DNA of 64,000 nt from Bryum argenteum (lineage: Eukaryota > Streptophyta > Bryopsida > Bryales > Bryaceae). Positions 1-11,906 of this stretch are shown one piece after another. Location of the stretch: NCBI GenBank assembly GCA_037043015.1, contig CM073326.1, positions 19,228,345 through 19,292,344 of the forward strand. The letters are read 5' to 3'. Each line of letters opens with the position of its first letter. Position 1 is the stretch's first letter. The notes beneath the pieces are model-generated. The model was not told the origin of the DNA. It saw only the letters and a program-made list of their open reading frames with translations, and ran no database searches. The position numbers and the translations under genes are program-made.

Positions 1-173
1 TATGTTTGATTGGGATTCTTTGCTAGGGAGAGTATATGGTATGTTAGTTTTTAATTGCGTATTACTTGTGCACAAGATTTTATGTAAGAAGGGTTTGTTT
101 TTGTTCATCTTTGTATTTAGTGGTGTTGTTGATAGAAATATGTGTGAAGTTAGAGAGGAATGATTGGGCATAC

Positions 174-2684
174 CTAAGGAGAGGATGACCAAGTTGGGAA
201 GTTGAGCGAGGTAAATTGGTATGGTTCCAGAAAGTTGATTCGAATTTAGGTCGAGTTCTTCCAATTGAGTGCAAGCTTGAAAGGTGGTGGTGATGTTGCC
301 GGTTAAGTTGTTGACGTTCAATGAGATGGTTCTGAGAAGGGGTGCTTGACAAAGCGAGGTGGGGATGGAACCAGATAACAGGTTGTTGTCGAGGGCAAGA
401 CTTGCCAACATGGGGGCTCCTCCAAGTTCCGGAGGAATCGTACCCGTGAATTTGTTGGTGCCAAGAAGCAAGGATGTGAGATTTGTCCATGTGCCCAACC
501 ATGGTGGAATTGGACCTGAGAGTTGGTTGCCTTCCAAGGAAATGGCCAACACATTTGGAAGTGATGCAAGCTCCTCGGGAATTGGACCTACTAAAGAGTT
601 GAATGCAAGATCAATTACCTGCAAGATTTTCAAAAACAAAACAGAATCAGCTTTCCAGTACAGTTCATATATGTAATATAGAATCTATATCAAATCATGA
701 ATAATTTGAAAATAACTAAAAGGAAAGATCAAACAATGTCACCTACTTACACCAATTGACACTCTAGGATACAGAGATCAAAGTTCAATTCTCTCTTTCT
801 AATCTTTAATTAGATGATAAAACTTATTTAACATGAATCAACTTCCATGTATGCATATCAAACATTAGAAATGAAATGCTGCTCATTGTATGCCAATACA
901 CTATTGAATGACTTCAATCCCTTATTCAGAGCTTTATCATGATGAAGCTATATTTCTATGCATATGTTGCGAGGAAAAAAAAACAATCTACCAATATCAA
1001 TGCTGAATTAATGTGAAGAAGTCCCAAGAATCATCAAAATGACATCTTAGAGCACATTCTATAATCAAAACTATGTCTTTCCTTGGCACAAGTTTACATC
1101 AAAAGACCAGCGCTCAAGAAATGGTGAAGAAAACGTGATTAGTTGAAAGTGAGATTCTTGACCGACTCCACCATGCAGTGTAAACCGACCCTTACTTCCA
1201 GTACAGACAACCTTTTGCATGGATGTGATGATGAAGAGCAGCAACCGTGTAGACCAAGAGCACAAGCTAAGTATGAATGATTGGTTGTACCCTTCGCCCA
1301 CCCAGTCCACATGAACAGCCGCACTAAAGTTGCATGAATGATTGTTGCCCTCACCGCCCTTTCCACATTATCTCCATGATCAATGTAATGTTGCAAATGA
1401 TACCAAATGTTCGTTAATGACTATGTACCATTCACTCCTGACATTTGTTGCACTGAGTTACATGTCGGTAGAGCAATGAAGACATCGATTGTTTCTACCG
1501 ACATGCAGGAATCGAACAAGAGAGACTCGAAGATATCATTTACAATCATACCGTTTTCCACCGACATGGATGACAAGGCTTACCTGAAGGCTCCGACATT
1601 GGCTAAGAGAAGCAGGAATTGAGCCATTCAAGCCAGAATTAGGCAAGCTAAGCGTCTGCAGCTTCTTCAAAGCGCCAATACTGACAGGAATCGGACCAGA
1701 AAAAGGACTTCCTCCGAGGTCGATCTTCCGCAAGTTCACCAACATCGAGATTTCTTCCGGAATAGGTCCCGTCAGTTTCGTCCCCCCCAAGAATATGCTA
1801 TTCAAATTCACAAGGTTGCCAACCTCCTTCGGCAAACTCCCAGTCAAAGGATTAGTTCCAAGGTCAAGCTCCACCAACGACCTCGCATTCCAAATCTCCA
1901 CAGGAATCGTACCAGCAAGCGAGTTGTTGCTCAAATCTAGCACAGACAAATTCGGCAACATCCCCAGCAACGAGCTGATGAACCCGGAGAAAGTGTTCCC
2001 GCTGAAATCCAGCCGCTCCAGCTTCGACAAGCTCGACATGGCTGGAATCTCGCCACCGAGGTTGTTGCTGCTCAGGTCTAAGTAGCTCAAGTTCACTAGA
2101 TCCGCCACCTGGGGCGGCACCACGCTTACGAATGAGTTCGTGCTCAAGTCTAGATGCTGAAGCTGGAGTAAACTACCGATTTGTTGGGGTATGATCCCCG
2201 AAAATGAGTTCATAGACAGGTTTAGAACTTGCAGATTCTTCAGGTTCTGAATCTCGGCCGGTAGCGAGCCGGAGATGGCATTGTAGCTCAGGTCGAGGTA
2301 CTGTAGAGCGGCGAGGTTGAAGAGGGAGGGTGGCAAGGTCCCGGTGAGGAGATTCGAGTTCAGGTCCAAGTGTTGAAACGTGGCTATGGAGAAAAGCTCC
2401 TCGGCGATGGTGCCGGAAAGGCCGAGCGCTGGCAGTGAGAGTGCGATGACGGCGTTGTTGGTGTCGCATTCTACTCCTGTCCAGTTGCAAGGCTCGGATT
2501 GCGAGGAGAGTTGTATCCAATCTGGTAGGAGATCGGGTGTTTCTAACCCCCTCTTGAATGCTAACAGCGCCGCTGTGTCTTGCGTGCTTGCTGCCATTGC
2601 TGCACCCGAGCTGCACACGATCAGCAGCAGCAGCAACAGAGTCGCCATAGCTCGACGCTCGTGCTTTACCTCCCTTGCCGCCAT
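174..2684 (-). CDS. EMS1/MSP1-like LRR receptor kinase, 5' part (runs off left edge)
   Basis: Extracellular leucine-rich-repeat part of a plasma-membrane receptor kinase. Exon 1 is 2684-1584, a phase-0 intron follows (1583-619, CAG/GTAAGC donor), and exon 2 is 618-174, ending at a GTATG donor; the rest lies outside the window. The N-terminus has a hydrophobic run (TLLLLLLIVCSSG) typical of a signal peptide, then an LRR N-cap with the SEPCNWTGVECD motif, then about 15 tandem LRRs of the LxxLxLxxNxLxGxIP type. Exon 2 (ISLEGNQLSGPIPPW, LTGNI) resembles the EMS1/EXS/MSP1 subfamily, whose members bind small TPD1-like peptides in anther and sporangium development; that identity is inferred from remembered family sequences. 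The kinase domain is not visible. Start choice: ATG 2684 follows a possible 5'UTR splice acceptor (TTTTCTTGCAG); in-frame ATGs at 2720 and 2648 are alternatives. Confidence 0.85.
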
Positions 2685-2720
2685 CGATGTAACTCCTTCA
2701 TCTTCTGCAAGAAAATTCAT

Positions 2721-3598
2721 TCACCAACAACATCAATACAGTGAAGGTTACCACTTCCTTCAAAGAGATTGAAATTCCCTCTCACGAAGCTCGTAAACTC
2801 TTTCGAAAAACAGTTCGAACAGACAAAACATTCTCATGGACAGACAGACGGACAGACATACAGCAGGTCGCGCGGTGATGTAAAGTGAACATCAACATCA
2901 ATTCTGTGACGATCGTAATTCTTTCTCTCGAAAAGCTCTAAAGCCCCTCACTTTTCAAAAAAAGAGGACGTTTTCATCAATTCCGATGACATTTTCGAAA
3001 TCGTTGATTGCAATAAGTGTCCAGAGCGAGTAGAAAAGGTGTGATTCTACAGCAACTTGGATTACTGAAGCAACTAGATCGAGTTACTAACTACTAGGGT
3101 CAAACTTTGTAGCTAGCATGCAGTCGAAGTTTCGTATTGAAGAATCGAGGCTGAGGATCGGACCTGCAGCGAAGGGATGTTACAGTCAATCACCTCGATC
3201 GTCACTCAAATTGTATGGCAAACATGGAGGAGCATATTGGTCGGGGAATGAATTTGTGTGCTGCAAGGCAGCGGTGGTCTTCGATTGTGGTGGAGTGGGT
3301 TTGACGTCAACAACAACAACAACAACCTAGTAGCTAGTAGCTTGACTGTCCTGTCCGGATTGCTGCTAGTGGTTGTAGCTTCGGTTGCGTCCCCAGGTTG
3401 ACAATATTTGTGTGTCCCTTGTACTAACTACAGCAGCAGCAGCAGCAGCTCATCGCCGTCCGAGGAATTATTGGCGAGGTGCGGACCTGGAACAAGTCGT
3501 CCACCGATTAATTCATACAATCAATTACCGACCTCCCAGGCTATACGATTTTTACTCTCAGGTACCCCCCTTTTCTCCTAGCACAAGTACAGCTCGAA
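2721..3598. other. 5' flank of the receptor kinase gene
   Basis: No convincing coding sequence. It contains two short trinucleotide runs, (CAA)n near 3307-3327 and (CAG)n near 3430-3449. It presumably holds the 5'UTR and promoter of the minus-strand receptor kinase; no TATA box could be placed with confidence. Confidence 0.4.
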
Positions 3599-4094
3599 AA
3601 CCCAACCCACCAATCGATCGTAGTACCATACACTCACTCAGCTTGTGAAAATCGACACCACCATCTTTCTCAAAATTCTCAAACAGAGTACAACTCCCTT
3701 CTCAAGACGGTCGTAGTACTCCCCGGGTTTACTTTCTCTAAATTCTTCAATATCACTGACCAACTCTAATTCCCCCAGGCAGATCAATGCAATCAATCCA
3801 AATCTTTCTTCGCGAGCAAAGTAGAACTACAAAACAACACGAATCTATGAGAAGTACAATCAGGAACCCAACCCACCAATCGATCGTAGTACTACCATAC
3901 GGTCACTCAGATTGTAAAAATCGATACCCCCCAATCCTTTAAGCAGAGTACGACCCTCTTTTCAAGACGGTCGTAGTACCGCCCGACGTTCAAATCCTCT
4001 TACAGATACTGATCAATGCAATCAATCCGAATCTTTCCATGAGTGAATGCGAGCAACGCACGTCGAGAGTTGAGTATGAATCTATGAGAATGTG
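3599..4094. repeat. Tandem duplication of about 250 bp upstream of the receptor kinase
   Basis: Two diverged copies in direct orientation. Copy A is about 3599-3866 and copy B about 3867-4094. Shared blocks in the same order: ACCCAACCCACCAATCGATC, then AAGACGGTCGTAGTAC, then GATCAATGCAATCAATCC, then GAATCTATGAGA. Copy B is slightly shorter through small deletions. The position 0.9-1.4 kb upstream of the start codon means regulatory sequence may have been duplicated. Confidence 0.75.
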
Positions 4095-5506
4095 TTTGAA
4101 GACGTACCTAGCTACCGTTGAATGGGGGGAGCGACGAGAGCTAGTGTCTGAGTGAGAAAGAGAGGCCACTCAGGGGAGAAATCTAGATGATGAGCTCATT
4201 CATATATTGGCACGTGAGAGAGGGAGAGGCCAGGAGGGAGCTGATTTCGAGGAGGTGGACAAACATGGCAGTGGGATGGTATTGCTTTCTGCTGAAGTGA
4301 AAGAAGCGGAAGGGCAGTGTGCTCAGGGGGTCGACGACGCAAGCCACGACGTGAGGGACGTTCGGGCACATGCAGCCTCTGGCACTGCCCATTCCGGCAC
4401 TGCTCCATTCTGGTCCGTGACGAGCATTAGACTGTCAGCCATGACATGCCAGCTCCTGTGAGGCACAGTAACAAGTGAAGTAAACTTAACCCGTGGAAAT
4501 GAGATGGCCATCAAATTCACACTCACTGTGGAGCCTGTCGAGTTCGTTTTTAAGATCCGATCGACCCTGGCGGGGCGGTTGTGTTGTGATGTTCCGGGAA
4601 TTGAAGTGAGAAGTGAGTGAGCGCCCATGATCTCACTGGAATGCTGAGCACTCTCACTGTAGTTTTAGTGGAAGTGGTACTACATGCGAGAACTGAGTGA
4701 GCAGCGGAGAAGGATGTTGTTTTACTTGCTGTTGCTACTGGGAGTCTCTTTCATGGTGGTTGCCTGCACCGACCCTGGAGTTGCAAGGACTCCCCTCCCT
4801 TTGTCGTCATGTATTCGGATTTTCTTACTAGAGGGGAACATTTTTGTATGTTATTTTCACATAGGGGAATAGTTTTAGAATGTTTGCAATGAGGGGAAGA
4901 TTAAATGTCTCATTGTTGCTTTAAAAGCATGAAGAAGAAGCTTGTGTTAGTTTCAATCTGCTAAGATGCTGAGATGCTTTTCTAGTTAGAATTTTTTTTT
5001 ATTAGTGATGGGTTCCCCTTTTCGTAATTTTGTTCCCCTCTTTGCAGATATTTTGCAATTTTTTCCTTGTTTGGAAATATTTTACAAATGTTGCCCTCTA
5101 TGATATTTCCCCTATTTCTTAAGCTCCTCATGTGCACGGAGGATTATTGAGCTTAAGTACGTGGAAATCGTCATGGAGTTGGCTTTTATCTTCTCCTTTA
5201 AACAAGCATTAGCTAACTCAACATAGTGAGTCCTACGGTTTTAAAAGTTTTGAAAAATCATGCAAACTCGTAGGCAATTTTGTTAAAAAAGGAAATGTTC
5301 CAAATGTCATTTTGACATAGTTACCAAAACTAAGTCATTGTGCCACAACCAAAATTGTCATGTTGTCACAAAGTATCATCATGGTGGAATATTTGGCTAT
5401 GCTTCAAAAAACGCCATTCTTAAGCACCCATAATTGGTTCTTTGCAAGAATATCACCTTCGCCCTTTCTTGTTATTGATTTCTGATCCCCTACAAATGCC
5501 ATTTAA
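4095..5506. other. Intergenic, no recognised feature
   Basis: Only short overlapping open frames on both strands (4183-4628) and a 62-codon frame at 4684-4872 with a hydrophobic stretch. None has family resemblance, so none is called. From about 4880 the base composition becomes AT-rich. Confidence 0.5.
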
Positions 5507-5825
5507 CCCCTAAAGGAGAAGCTGAACAATGCACCTTCTTACAGCCATATTTGAAATAATTATGCGAACATATTTTTCTTAAATTTGATTTTCAAGAAAT
5601 CCATTTGTAGGATCTTGTTTATAACTACTTGATTAGTCTCAAAATCAAAATCAAGACAACCATAGTTGAAAGCATGTGAAAAAAATTATCTGAACTTAAT
5701 TTTGGTCCAATTTTCATCAAATTTTCAAAGTAATTTTACTTCAACTTAATTCTGGTCCAATTTTCATCAAATTTCAAAGTACGGATCTTGAGTTATATTC
5801 AGTCAAAGTCCTTGACTTCAAGGGT
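5507..5825. mobile_element. Possible degenerate TTAA-flanked MITE
   Basis: The left end reads TTAA (5503-5506) followed by CCCCTAAAGGAG, like the other CCCCTAA-ended elements here. A candidate right end (CAAGGGT then TTAA at 5826-5829) is weak. The interior carries a direct repeat of a block containing GGTCCAATTTTCATCAAATT, about 55 bp apart (5710-5780). No coding potential. Confidence 0.35.
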
Positions 5826-5871
5826 TTAACGAGTTCAAAGTAAACAAAGTTCCTAGTTACGGCAAAACCCC

Positions 5872-6246
5872 ACTCTCTCTCTCTCTCTCAATCTCTGGTT
5901 TACAGTACCAATTGATTGAATGATACCGAAAAGAAGCCATCTTAATCACATTCCCATGATCCTGCCAAGTTGAATATTTACTCAGACGCTAATCATTGAT
6001 ACTGTAAGAACGATAAAATCATCCGTAACAAAGTTTTGACCACACCAAAGAAGTTGAAAATCTATTAATAATTCAACTCATAGTAAATCCAATTTCAAAC
6101 TCCCCAGTTGTCAGAAAAAAAAATTCAATCACAACACAAAACAAAAGCAGTTAGAAATAAAATGATAAAAAAAGCCGAAAAAACAACCGGATCCGAGTTG
6201 TCAGTCTGTCAGAGCAGGGTAAGTCAGCTCTCTCTCTCTCTCTCTG
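5872..6246. repeat. Two (CT)n microsatellites
   Basis: Short CT runs at about 5872-5890 and 6226-6246, each followed by TCTGGTTT. The DNA between them and up to 6422 shows nothing recognisable. Confidence 0.7.
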
Positions 6247-6422
6247 GTTTCTGCCATTTATTTATATTTTAGACAGGGAAAAAAAATCCTTCCTGGCCAG
6301 GCTTTAACATTTAATATACTAAAGTACACCATTCAGAGTGACAAAACCTGCACCTTTTGTGGACTCCGATTGATTTGATGGAACAGGGCTGATTATGAAA
6401 CTCACATTATTTTAAAGCTCAA

Positions 6423-7116
6423 CCCCTAAAAATCCAGGGGTTTCCTCGACCTCCAGAACCAAAAACTGCCATTTTTCACCTTCGTTGGGAAATGGGGAAA
6501 TGGAGAAACTTTTTTTTCTGGTTTTAGACTTTGAACCGTAAGATCTTGTACCTAACTTGTATACAAAGGACTGGTCAAAATTTCAACCGTTGGATGTTTG
6601 TCATTTGTGAGATCATAACAATCAAAGTTTGACCAACACTTTTTTTTGCCGCTGCGTGAGAGGCATTGTCTAAATGGTGCCAAGGGCAACTTGATGATTG
6701 TTATTCCAAATATTTTTCCCTCATTTTTTTTCATGTAGGTAATCAAGATGGGTATGCTCATGCAAAATTTTAGAGACCAATTCCACTTTTTGACCTTAAC
6801 GTAAAATATTTTATGAAAGAAGGTCTAAAAACAACCATATAGTAAAACAAGCACCACGTATGATATATTTAGTTTGAGAAAAATCTCGACGGCGAGAAGG
6901 TGCATTTATGATAATGTGAATTTCGAAAAAAAAAATCTTGGAAAAAATCCAAAATCTCGAATTTTGGCAATTTTTGAAAGAAAAATTGTAAAATTACTAG
7001 AAATTGTGAAGATTGTTTTTGAAAGTTTTGGAGGCTGCCCTTGTAAAATTGGTAAACTTTTTGACTTCGGATACTTTGGAATTTGAATAGTAATTTGGTA
7101 ATGAACATATTTCTAA

Positions 7117-7203
<87 letters not shown>

Positions 7204-7404
7204 CTGCCCGTTTAGGACTTGAAACCTAAAATTTCTAGGTGAAGGTTATAAAATTAAAATTTGACTTTGAAAATTTTACCACATACACATTACTGTATGG
7301 GGAGCACCCAATAAAAATCTTAGGCAAAAATATCAATTTAAATGCTTAAAATGAGCTGCCCGAAATCTCAGAAAACCGAATCGGTTTTCCTGGATTTTTA
7401 GGGG
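6423..7404. mobile_element. piggyBac-type MITE, long family, with internal (TA)n
   Basis: Non-coding element with 16-bp inverted ends CCCCTAAAAATCCAGG, flanked by TCAA (6419-6422, mutated) and TTAA (7405-7408). A subterminal palindrome AAAACCGAATCGGTTTT lies just inside the right end. The interior has the block GTTGGATGTTTGTCATTTGT followed by GAGATCATAAC, shared with the elements at 31922, 32934 and 58592. The motif GCTGCCCGAAA near the right end also occurs near the right end of the full piggyBac copy. No transposase is encoded, so it would depend on one supplied in trans. Confidence 0.8.
7121..7199. repeat. (TA)n microsatellite, about 40 units
   Basis: Uninterrupted TA dinucleotides of about 79 bp inside the MITE at 6423-7404. 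The shorter related element at 32934-33342 lacks them, so the run expanded after the element formed. Confidence 0.95.
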
Positions 7405-7930
7405 TTAAGTTGGTTGTTTTGGTTCGGACAATGATTTGGGGGTGAGTGTCAACAATTTATTGATTAGGGATTTTTGCATAATGTGCAGTTATGGTGTTGA
7501 ATTTGTGGTGGGGGGGTCTCATAATTAGAATTCCAGTAGCAGATTACTTTGGATGTGTGGTGCCCCTATTGGAAGCACGTCGATCATGCAAATTATTTAT
7601 TATTATCTTGGTTCCTTGATTTTTGCGAAGAAGGATAAGAATTGCAGTCTTAGCTTACGAGATGATTATTTATTTTGGTTTGACTCGAGAAGAATGTGAA
7701 TGGTTGAGTGAGAAACTATGGGTTGGTGATTGTTGTGTTTATCAAATGAATGGTAGATGTGTTTTTGAAGAAATGGTTGAAGAAAGGAAGAATGAAAGAT
7801 AAGTTTGGCAATTGCAATGGTAATTTGTTTGATTTAAATAATTATAGTAATTATTGCTCTAGTGGAGAAGTGTGGTATTTACACCGAGATGAAGGACTCA
7901 CTCCGTGAGGAACTCCACGGATGAAATTAA

Positions 7931-8190
7931 CCCCTAACACTCCTTAAAACTCGAAACGGGTTTTGGAGGTTCCCACAGGAGAAAAGCTCAGCCAACTTTG
8001 ACCATTATAATCTCACAGATGAGGAAGAATGAACGGTTCAAATTTGGTATGTGAGAAGAATGTCAAGTGAACTTTGAGATCTTACAGTTGAATCTTTTGA
8101 ATAATGCTTAGATTGAAATTTTATGAGCGTAATCTAAAGGATTGTCAATTTTTATGACTTAGACCTTTTTGCAACAAGGAAATTCAGGGG
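7931..8190. mobile_element. piggyBac-type MITE, 260 bp family
   Basis: Flanked by TTAA on both sides (7927-7930 and 8191-8194). Ends are CCCCTAACACTCCTT and, inverted, CCCCTGAATTTCCTT. A subterminal hairpin (AAACTCGAAACGGGTTTT) sits near the left end. The core (TCACAGATGAGGAAGAATGA, then ACGGTTCAAATTTGG) matches the elements at 13186, 29626, 30383 and 30944. Non-coding. Confidence 0.85.
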
Positions 8191-8194
8191 TTAA

Positions 8195-9919
8195 ACACTC
8201 TTGATAGATATAGCTTGATGGAAATACCATGTTTTTCTAGGAGTGCTTGAATACTTATAAAATGCAAGTTCCACTCAAAGTTGAGAGAGGTTTCGTAGGT
8301 GAACATGCCTTATATCATTCACTGCTCTAGAATTGTCATACACTCACTCGGGGATGATGCTAAACGTTTTGGAAGTTGACTCTTTTGTAACAAACTGAGC
8401 AACGCATGGAATTTGTCAAAACATATAAAAGGTGCAATTTCACTTGCTAAAGCATCACTTCGGCTAGGAACATACAAAAAGATCTCCCAACCTCCATCAT
8501 GTAAAACTCTTAGTCCCTAAAGGACGAAGAATGTAAAAAATGGCTTTGCGATTTTGAGCATCCTACATGAAGGGGTTAAAAGTAATATCTTTTCTTGAGA
8601 TTTCTAAGGGATGCTCCTTATACTACAAGGTGTATGTGCAAAAGTTTACAAAGTCAAAGGATTCTTCGTGGCAAATTATAGTTTCTAAGTCTAGAAATTA
8701 TAGTTCGGGCAAGTTTTGATTTAGTCTCTTTCTTTATAAATTTAAGAATAACATCATAACTAGATCACACTCAAGTCCCAAATTTCCCCAAGTCAAAAAA
8801 AATTACCACTTTCACAAGAACAACCTCCAAAGTTTACGAGAGCAAGGGTCAAAAGTTTGCAAAAAAGCTTTTGCATTAGCTCTGAACGTTACGATCTCAC
8901 AAATGATAAATATCTAATGACCAGTCGAAATCTAAGATGGTGTTAGTACATGTGGTTATCTTTAAGATCTTATCTCCAAAAAAGTTAAAAAAAAAATATT
9001 CAATCATACCTCAACCTGTACGAAGAGGTCAAAATATCCTAGTTTTCTGTTTCTAGGGTCCTTTCAGGGTTAAATGAAACATGACTACCCAAACCGGGTG
9101 ATGGGTATTTCCAGCCATATCATAGTTGTGCACTTCACTTCGTTAATTTATTGATGTGAAGTCATGAGTGTAGACAAATACTGACAAGTATACAGTGTGT
9201 ACATACAACACTGACTGAATAGTTATCCAAACAGCGGAATTAAAGGAAAAGAATACAAAAGAAAGACGAGGAGACCGGGACCTGGGCCATAACATAACAT
9301 ATGCACATCTTGTCTTCTGTTGCATACAGTAAGATTACTGTTGGATGAGGTACACAAGGGTCGGCCAGCCATGGCTGTTACTTACTTACATACTGTGAGC
9401 AGAGCAGAGAGACTGGCAAGGGTTTGAATTGATTTGCAAGCACTTGAATGAAGCTTTTGTTGCAGCTACTTACTGCCATGGCACGAACCCCGAGACCCAC
9501 TTCACATGTGATTACTTGATTGTGAGACGAGAGGTCTGCAGGAGGCCGGCCCCCTGCTGGAAGGGGCCGGCCCCCCCCTGCGCTCAGCCGAGATGTGACG
9601 GGGCCAGCTCAAAGATACATCCATCCATCCATTCCCTTTCACTTTTGCTCTTTCCTCGCTTTGTGCATGCACCCGCCATTGTACTCATTTCTTGCACTTT
9701 GGGAAGGGGGTTCATATGCATCTTACACAATGTTAGATCACAATCACAAACCTCTGTAACTGTACAAATATCAATTGGATACTAAACTTAGATGTGGAGT
9801 CCAAATTTACAAACTAACGATTACATCATCTAAAACTGTACAAAAAATGACTAATATGGGAAATATCCAAGGTTGTGGGTCAATAATCTCTTCTTTGCCA
9901 TGTGCGCTTGGTCTATAGA
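8195..9919. other. Repeat-derived intergenic DNA
   Basis: No gene recognised. A block around 8885-8930 (GATCTCACAAATGATAAATA) is a reverse-oriented relic of the TTAA MITE core, with a candidate end CAGGG followed by TTAA at 9070-9073. Another AGGGGTTAA motif lies at 8571-8579. These are probably old, decayed MITE copies. Confidence 0.4.
9544..9572. repeat. GC-rich perfect hairpin
   Basis: GGCCGGCCCC (9544-9553) and GGGGCCGGCC (9563-9572) form a 10-bp perfect stem with a 9-nt loop in otherwise AT-rich DNA, followed by a C8 run. Function unknown. Confidence 0.8.
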
Positions 9920-10167
9920 CACCACAGGCCTTGGCTTGGTGGTTGGGGCTCATGGCCCCCAATGAGGGGGTGGTGGGTTCTATTCCCCATTCCGGTGTGG
10001 TGCTCACCACTACGGTCCACCCAAATACTGTGGGGGGTCCTTGGACCTTGTTGTATATACGGGTACCTCAAAGCCCTTTGGGGATAAGGTTATTAGCATT
10101 ACGAAAGGACACTTCATTCACGCCCGCCCCCTAGAAAGAGACCGAAGTTTCTATCTCTATCTCTACC
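9920..10167 (+). mobile_element. tRNA-derived SINE, copy 1
   Basis: The head resembles a tRNA gene, with a box A-like TGGCTTGGTGG (9932-9942) and a box B-like GGGTTCTATTCCC (9975-9987), i.e. internal RNA polymerase III promoter elements. The tail is CTATCTCTATCTCTACC. It is about 75-85% identical by eye to the copy at 21119-21478 but lacks about 115 bp of its middle. No clear target-site duplication was found, so this copy is probably older. Confidence 0.75.
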
Positions 10168-11525
10168 ACATGGCTACATTTAGAAGCCCTACCGAAAAAA
10201 ACCGAAAAATTGTAATGAAAATCGGTCTCATACTTAGCTTCTCAATCATATCGTAGTTGGGCGTAGTTGCTAGTGGAAAGCTCTTGAGAGTTGCCCAGAG
10301 CTCCATTGACCATATTATGATTGCTTGAAAAATCAAGAGTAGACTACGATTTCCCAATTGGGAACAAATTTCAATAGGATGGTATTACCACAATGTGTGG
10401 TAATAGCCGGCACTTTGGTCAAAATTTAGTCGAGCAGAATTTCCAATTGATGGTTTGCGTTTGAAAGTCTAGAATTTCTTAGAAACACCCACACATCACA
10501 TGAGTATCACCCATCTAGAGCCTAGGCATCAATTTGAAATATCGACAAACAATACAAAGGCGAGAATCTCAAAAAACCTCCCGGACACAAGACGGAACAA
10601 CTCTCATAGTCATCTGAAGTTGACCACGAGTGACGGAGTAAGAGTTGACTACGACTTAGGGTTGAGAGTTGACCATGATATAATTTCGTCAAAATGAATT
10701 CAACTTACAAAGTGGGTCAAAGATGAGAAAATTGCAGCATCTTTGAAAATCTGACAAAAATGAGCTGTGGGTCCAAACCCTAATAATTCACATGATCCTC
10801 CAAAAATGTCATGATAAGCTGTTGCCATAGCAACATGATGAAAGGGGCTGGGCGGGCGGGCGAGCGTGGAGGAGTATCTTGAGCCTTATTTGACAATGAG
10901 GATCATCGTACACCTGAGCAGGGCCGCACCCTGGATCTCATATTCCAACAATGATTCAGGAGTTTTCCTAAAGAGCTTCAATCATAGGTGTGGGTATCAT
11001 TGAGTTTTGGCTTGGAACCAAGAAACTAGTAACCGGCTTCCTTTTTCTTGCATGTGGGTGGTGGCCGTAGGCCAGACGAACGTGGCACTCTCTTTATGCT
11101 GATCCATATAGAACCTAACTCCTTTAGATTTTATTTTTTATTTTTTATTTTTTATTTTTTTTATTTTTTTTATTTTTTTTTTGTTTCCCTAACAAACTTT
11201 AGTAAAATTTGCATCAACCTCAAGGTTCATTGACGGTTAAATTTTTCATAAAGGTCCGGCACAAAAACATAGATGTTGTAATGTACATCAGTCTTTTCAA
11301 CATGGTATCAATGTTCATATGGAGGCCATGTATCAAGGCTATGAAAAGGAAATAGTGTTATTTGACCTCTCACAGTTGCTAGATTATTATATTCCTTGTT
11401 CTATCTTAGAAAATTTGTGTCCACTAATGCTCAAGTATGTTGGCCATGGAGAATTTTTGTGGTCTCATTCGAAGTTTGATACAAGTGATGATATGGAAAT
11501 AGAGTATTATTTAGAAAACATTGAT
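10168..11525. other. Intergenic, with a T-rich low-complexity run
   Basis: No recognisable gene. A run of T(5-8)A units lies at about 11124-11190. A 69-codon frame at 11319-11528 ends inside the foldback element that follows and has no recognisable similarity, so it is not called. Confidence 0.5.
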
Positions 11526-11906
11526 TAGAGAAATCCGCTAAGTAGTCTCCAGTTTGGACCCCAGTTGGTCCCTAGTCCGTTGTTTCGTGCCCTGTTTTCA
11601 TTCATCCGCTAAGTAGAACAGAATGGGGACCAAATGCACCAGACTAGGGACCAGATGTAAACTAGAGACAAAATCACTCGGTATTCCGCGCATCACCTTA
11701 CGGACTCGGCACCAAGTTGAACGGAGAACCAAACTCAGAAAAACCATCAATATCATGCATTTTTGAGTTTAGTCCCCAGTTCGATCTTAGAGCTACTGTT
11801 AACACCTTGTTGAAGCGTTAACAGCAGCTCGTAGTTTTTGGTCCCCGGTCCGACCAAAAACTCGGTACTTTGGTCCCCAGTCCGTCGTACTTAGCGGATT
11901 TCTCTA
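11526..11906. mobile_element. Foldback MITE with 19-bp terminal inverted repeats
   Basis: Perfect 19-bp inverted ends, TAGAGAAATCCGCTAAGTA at 11526-11544 and its complement at 11888-11906. The interior is also palindromic around 11790-11835 (CTGTTAAC ... GTTAACAG). Both ends start with TA, compatible with a TA-targeting Tc1/mariner- or PIF-like origin, but a duplicated target cannot be separated from the repeat itself. Non-coding. Confidence 0.75.

Noticed and set aside
4183..4872. Overlapping small ORFs on both strands, including a hydrophobic 62-codon frame
   Set aside because: No family resemblance, no splice or start support, and competing frames on both strands.
9932..9990. A functional tRNA gene
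   Set aside because: Box A/B-like motifs are present but no cloverleaf or anticodon stem forms, and a related copy has SINE features (target duplication, simple-repeat tail).
11319..11528. 69-codon ORF
   Set aside because: Its stop is supplied by the adjacent foldback element and it resembles nothing known; most likely chance.
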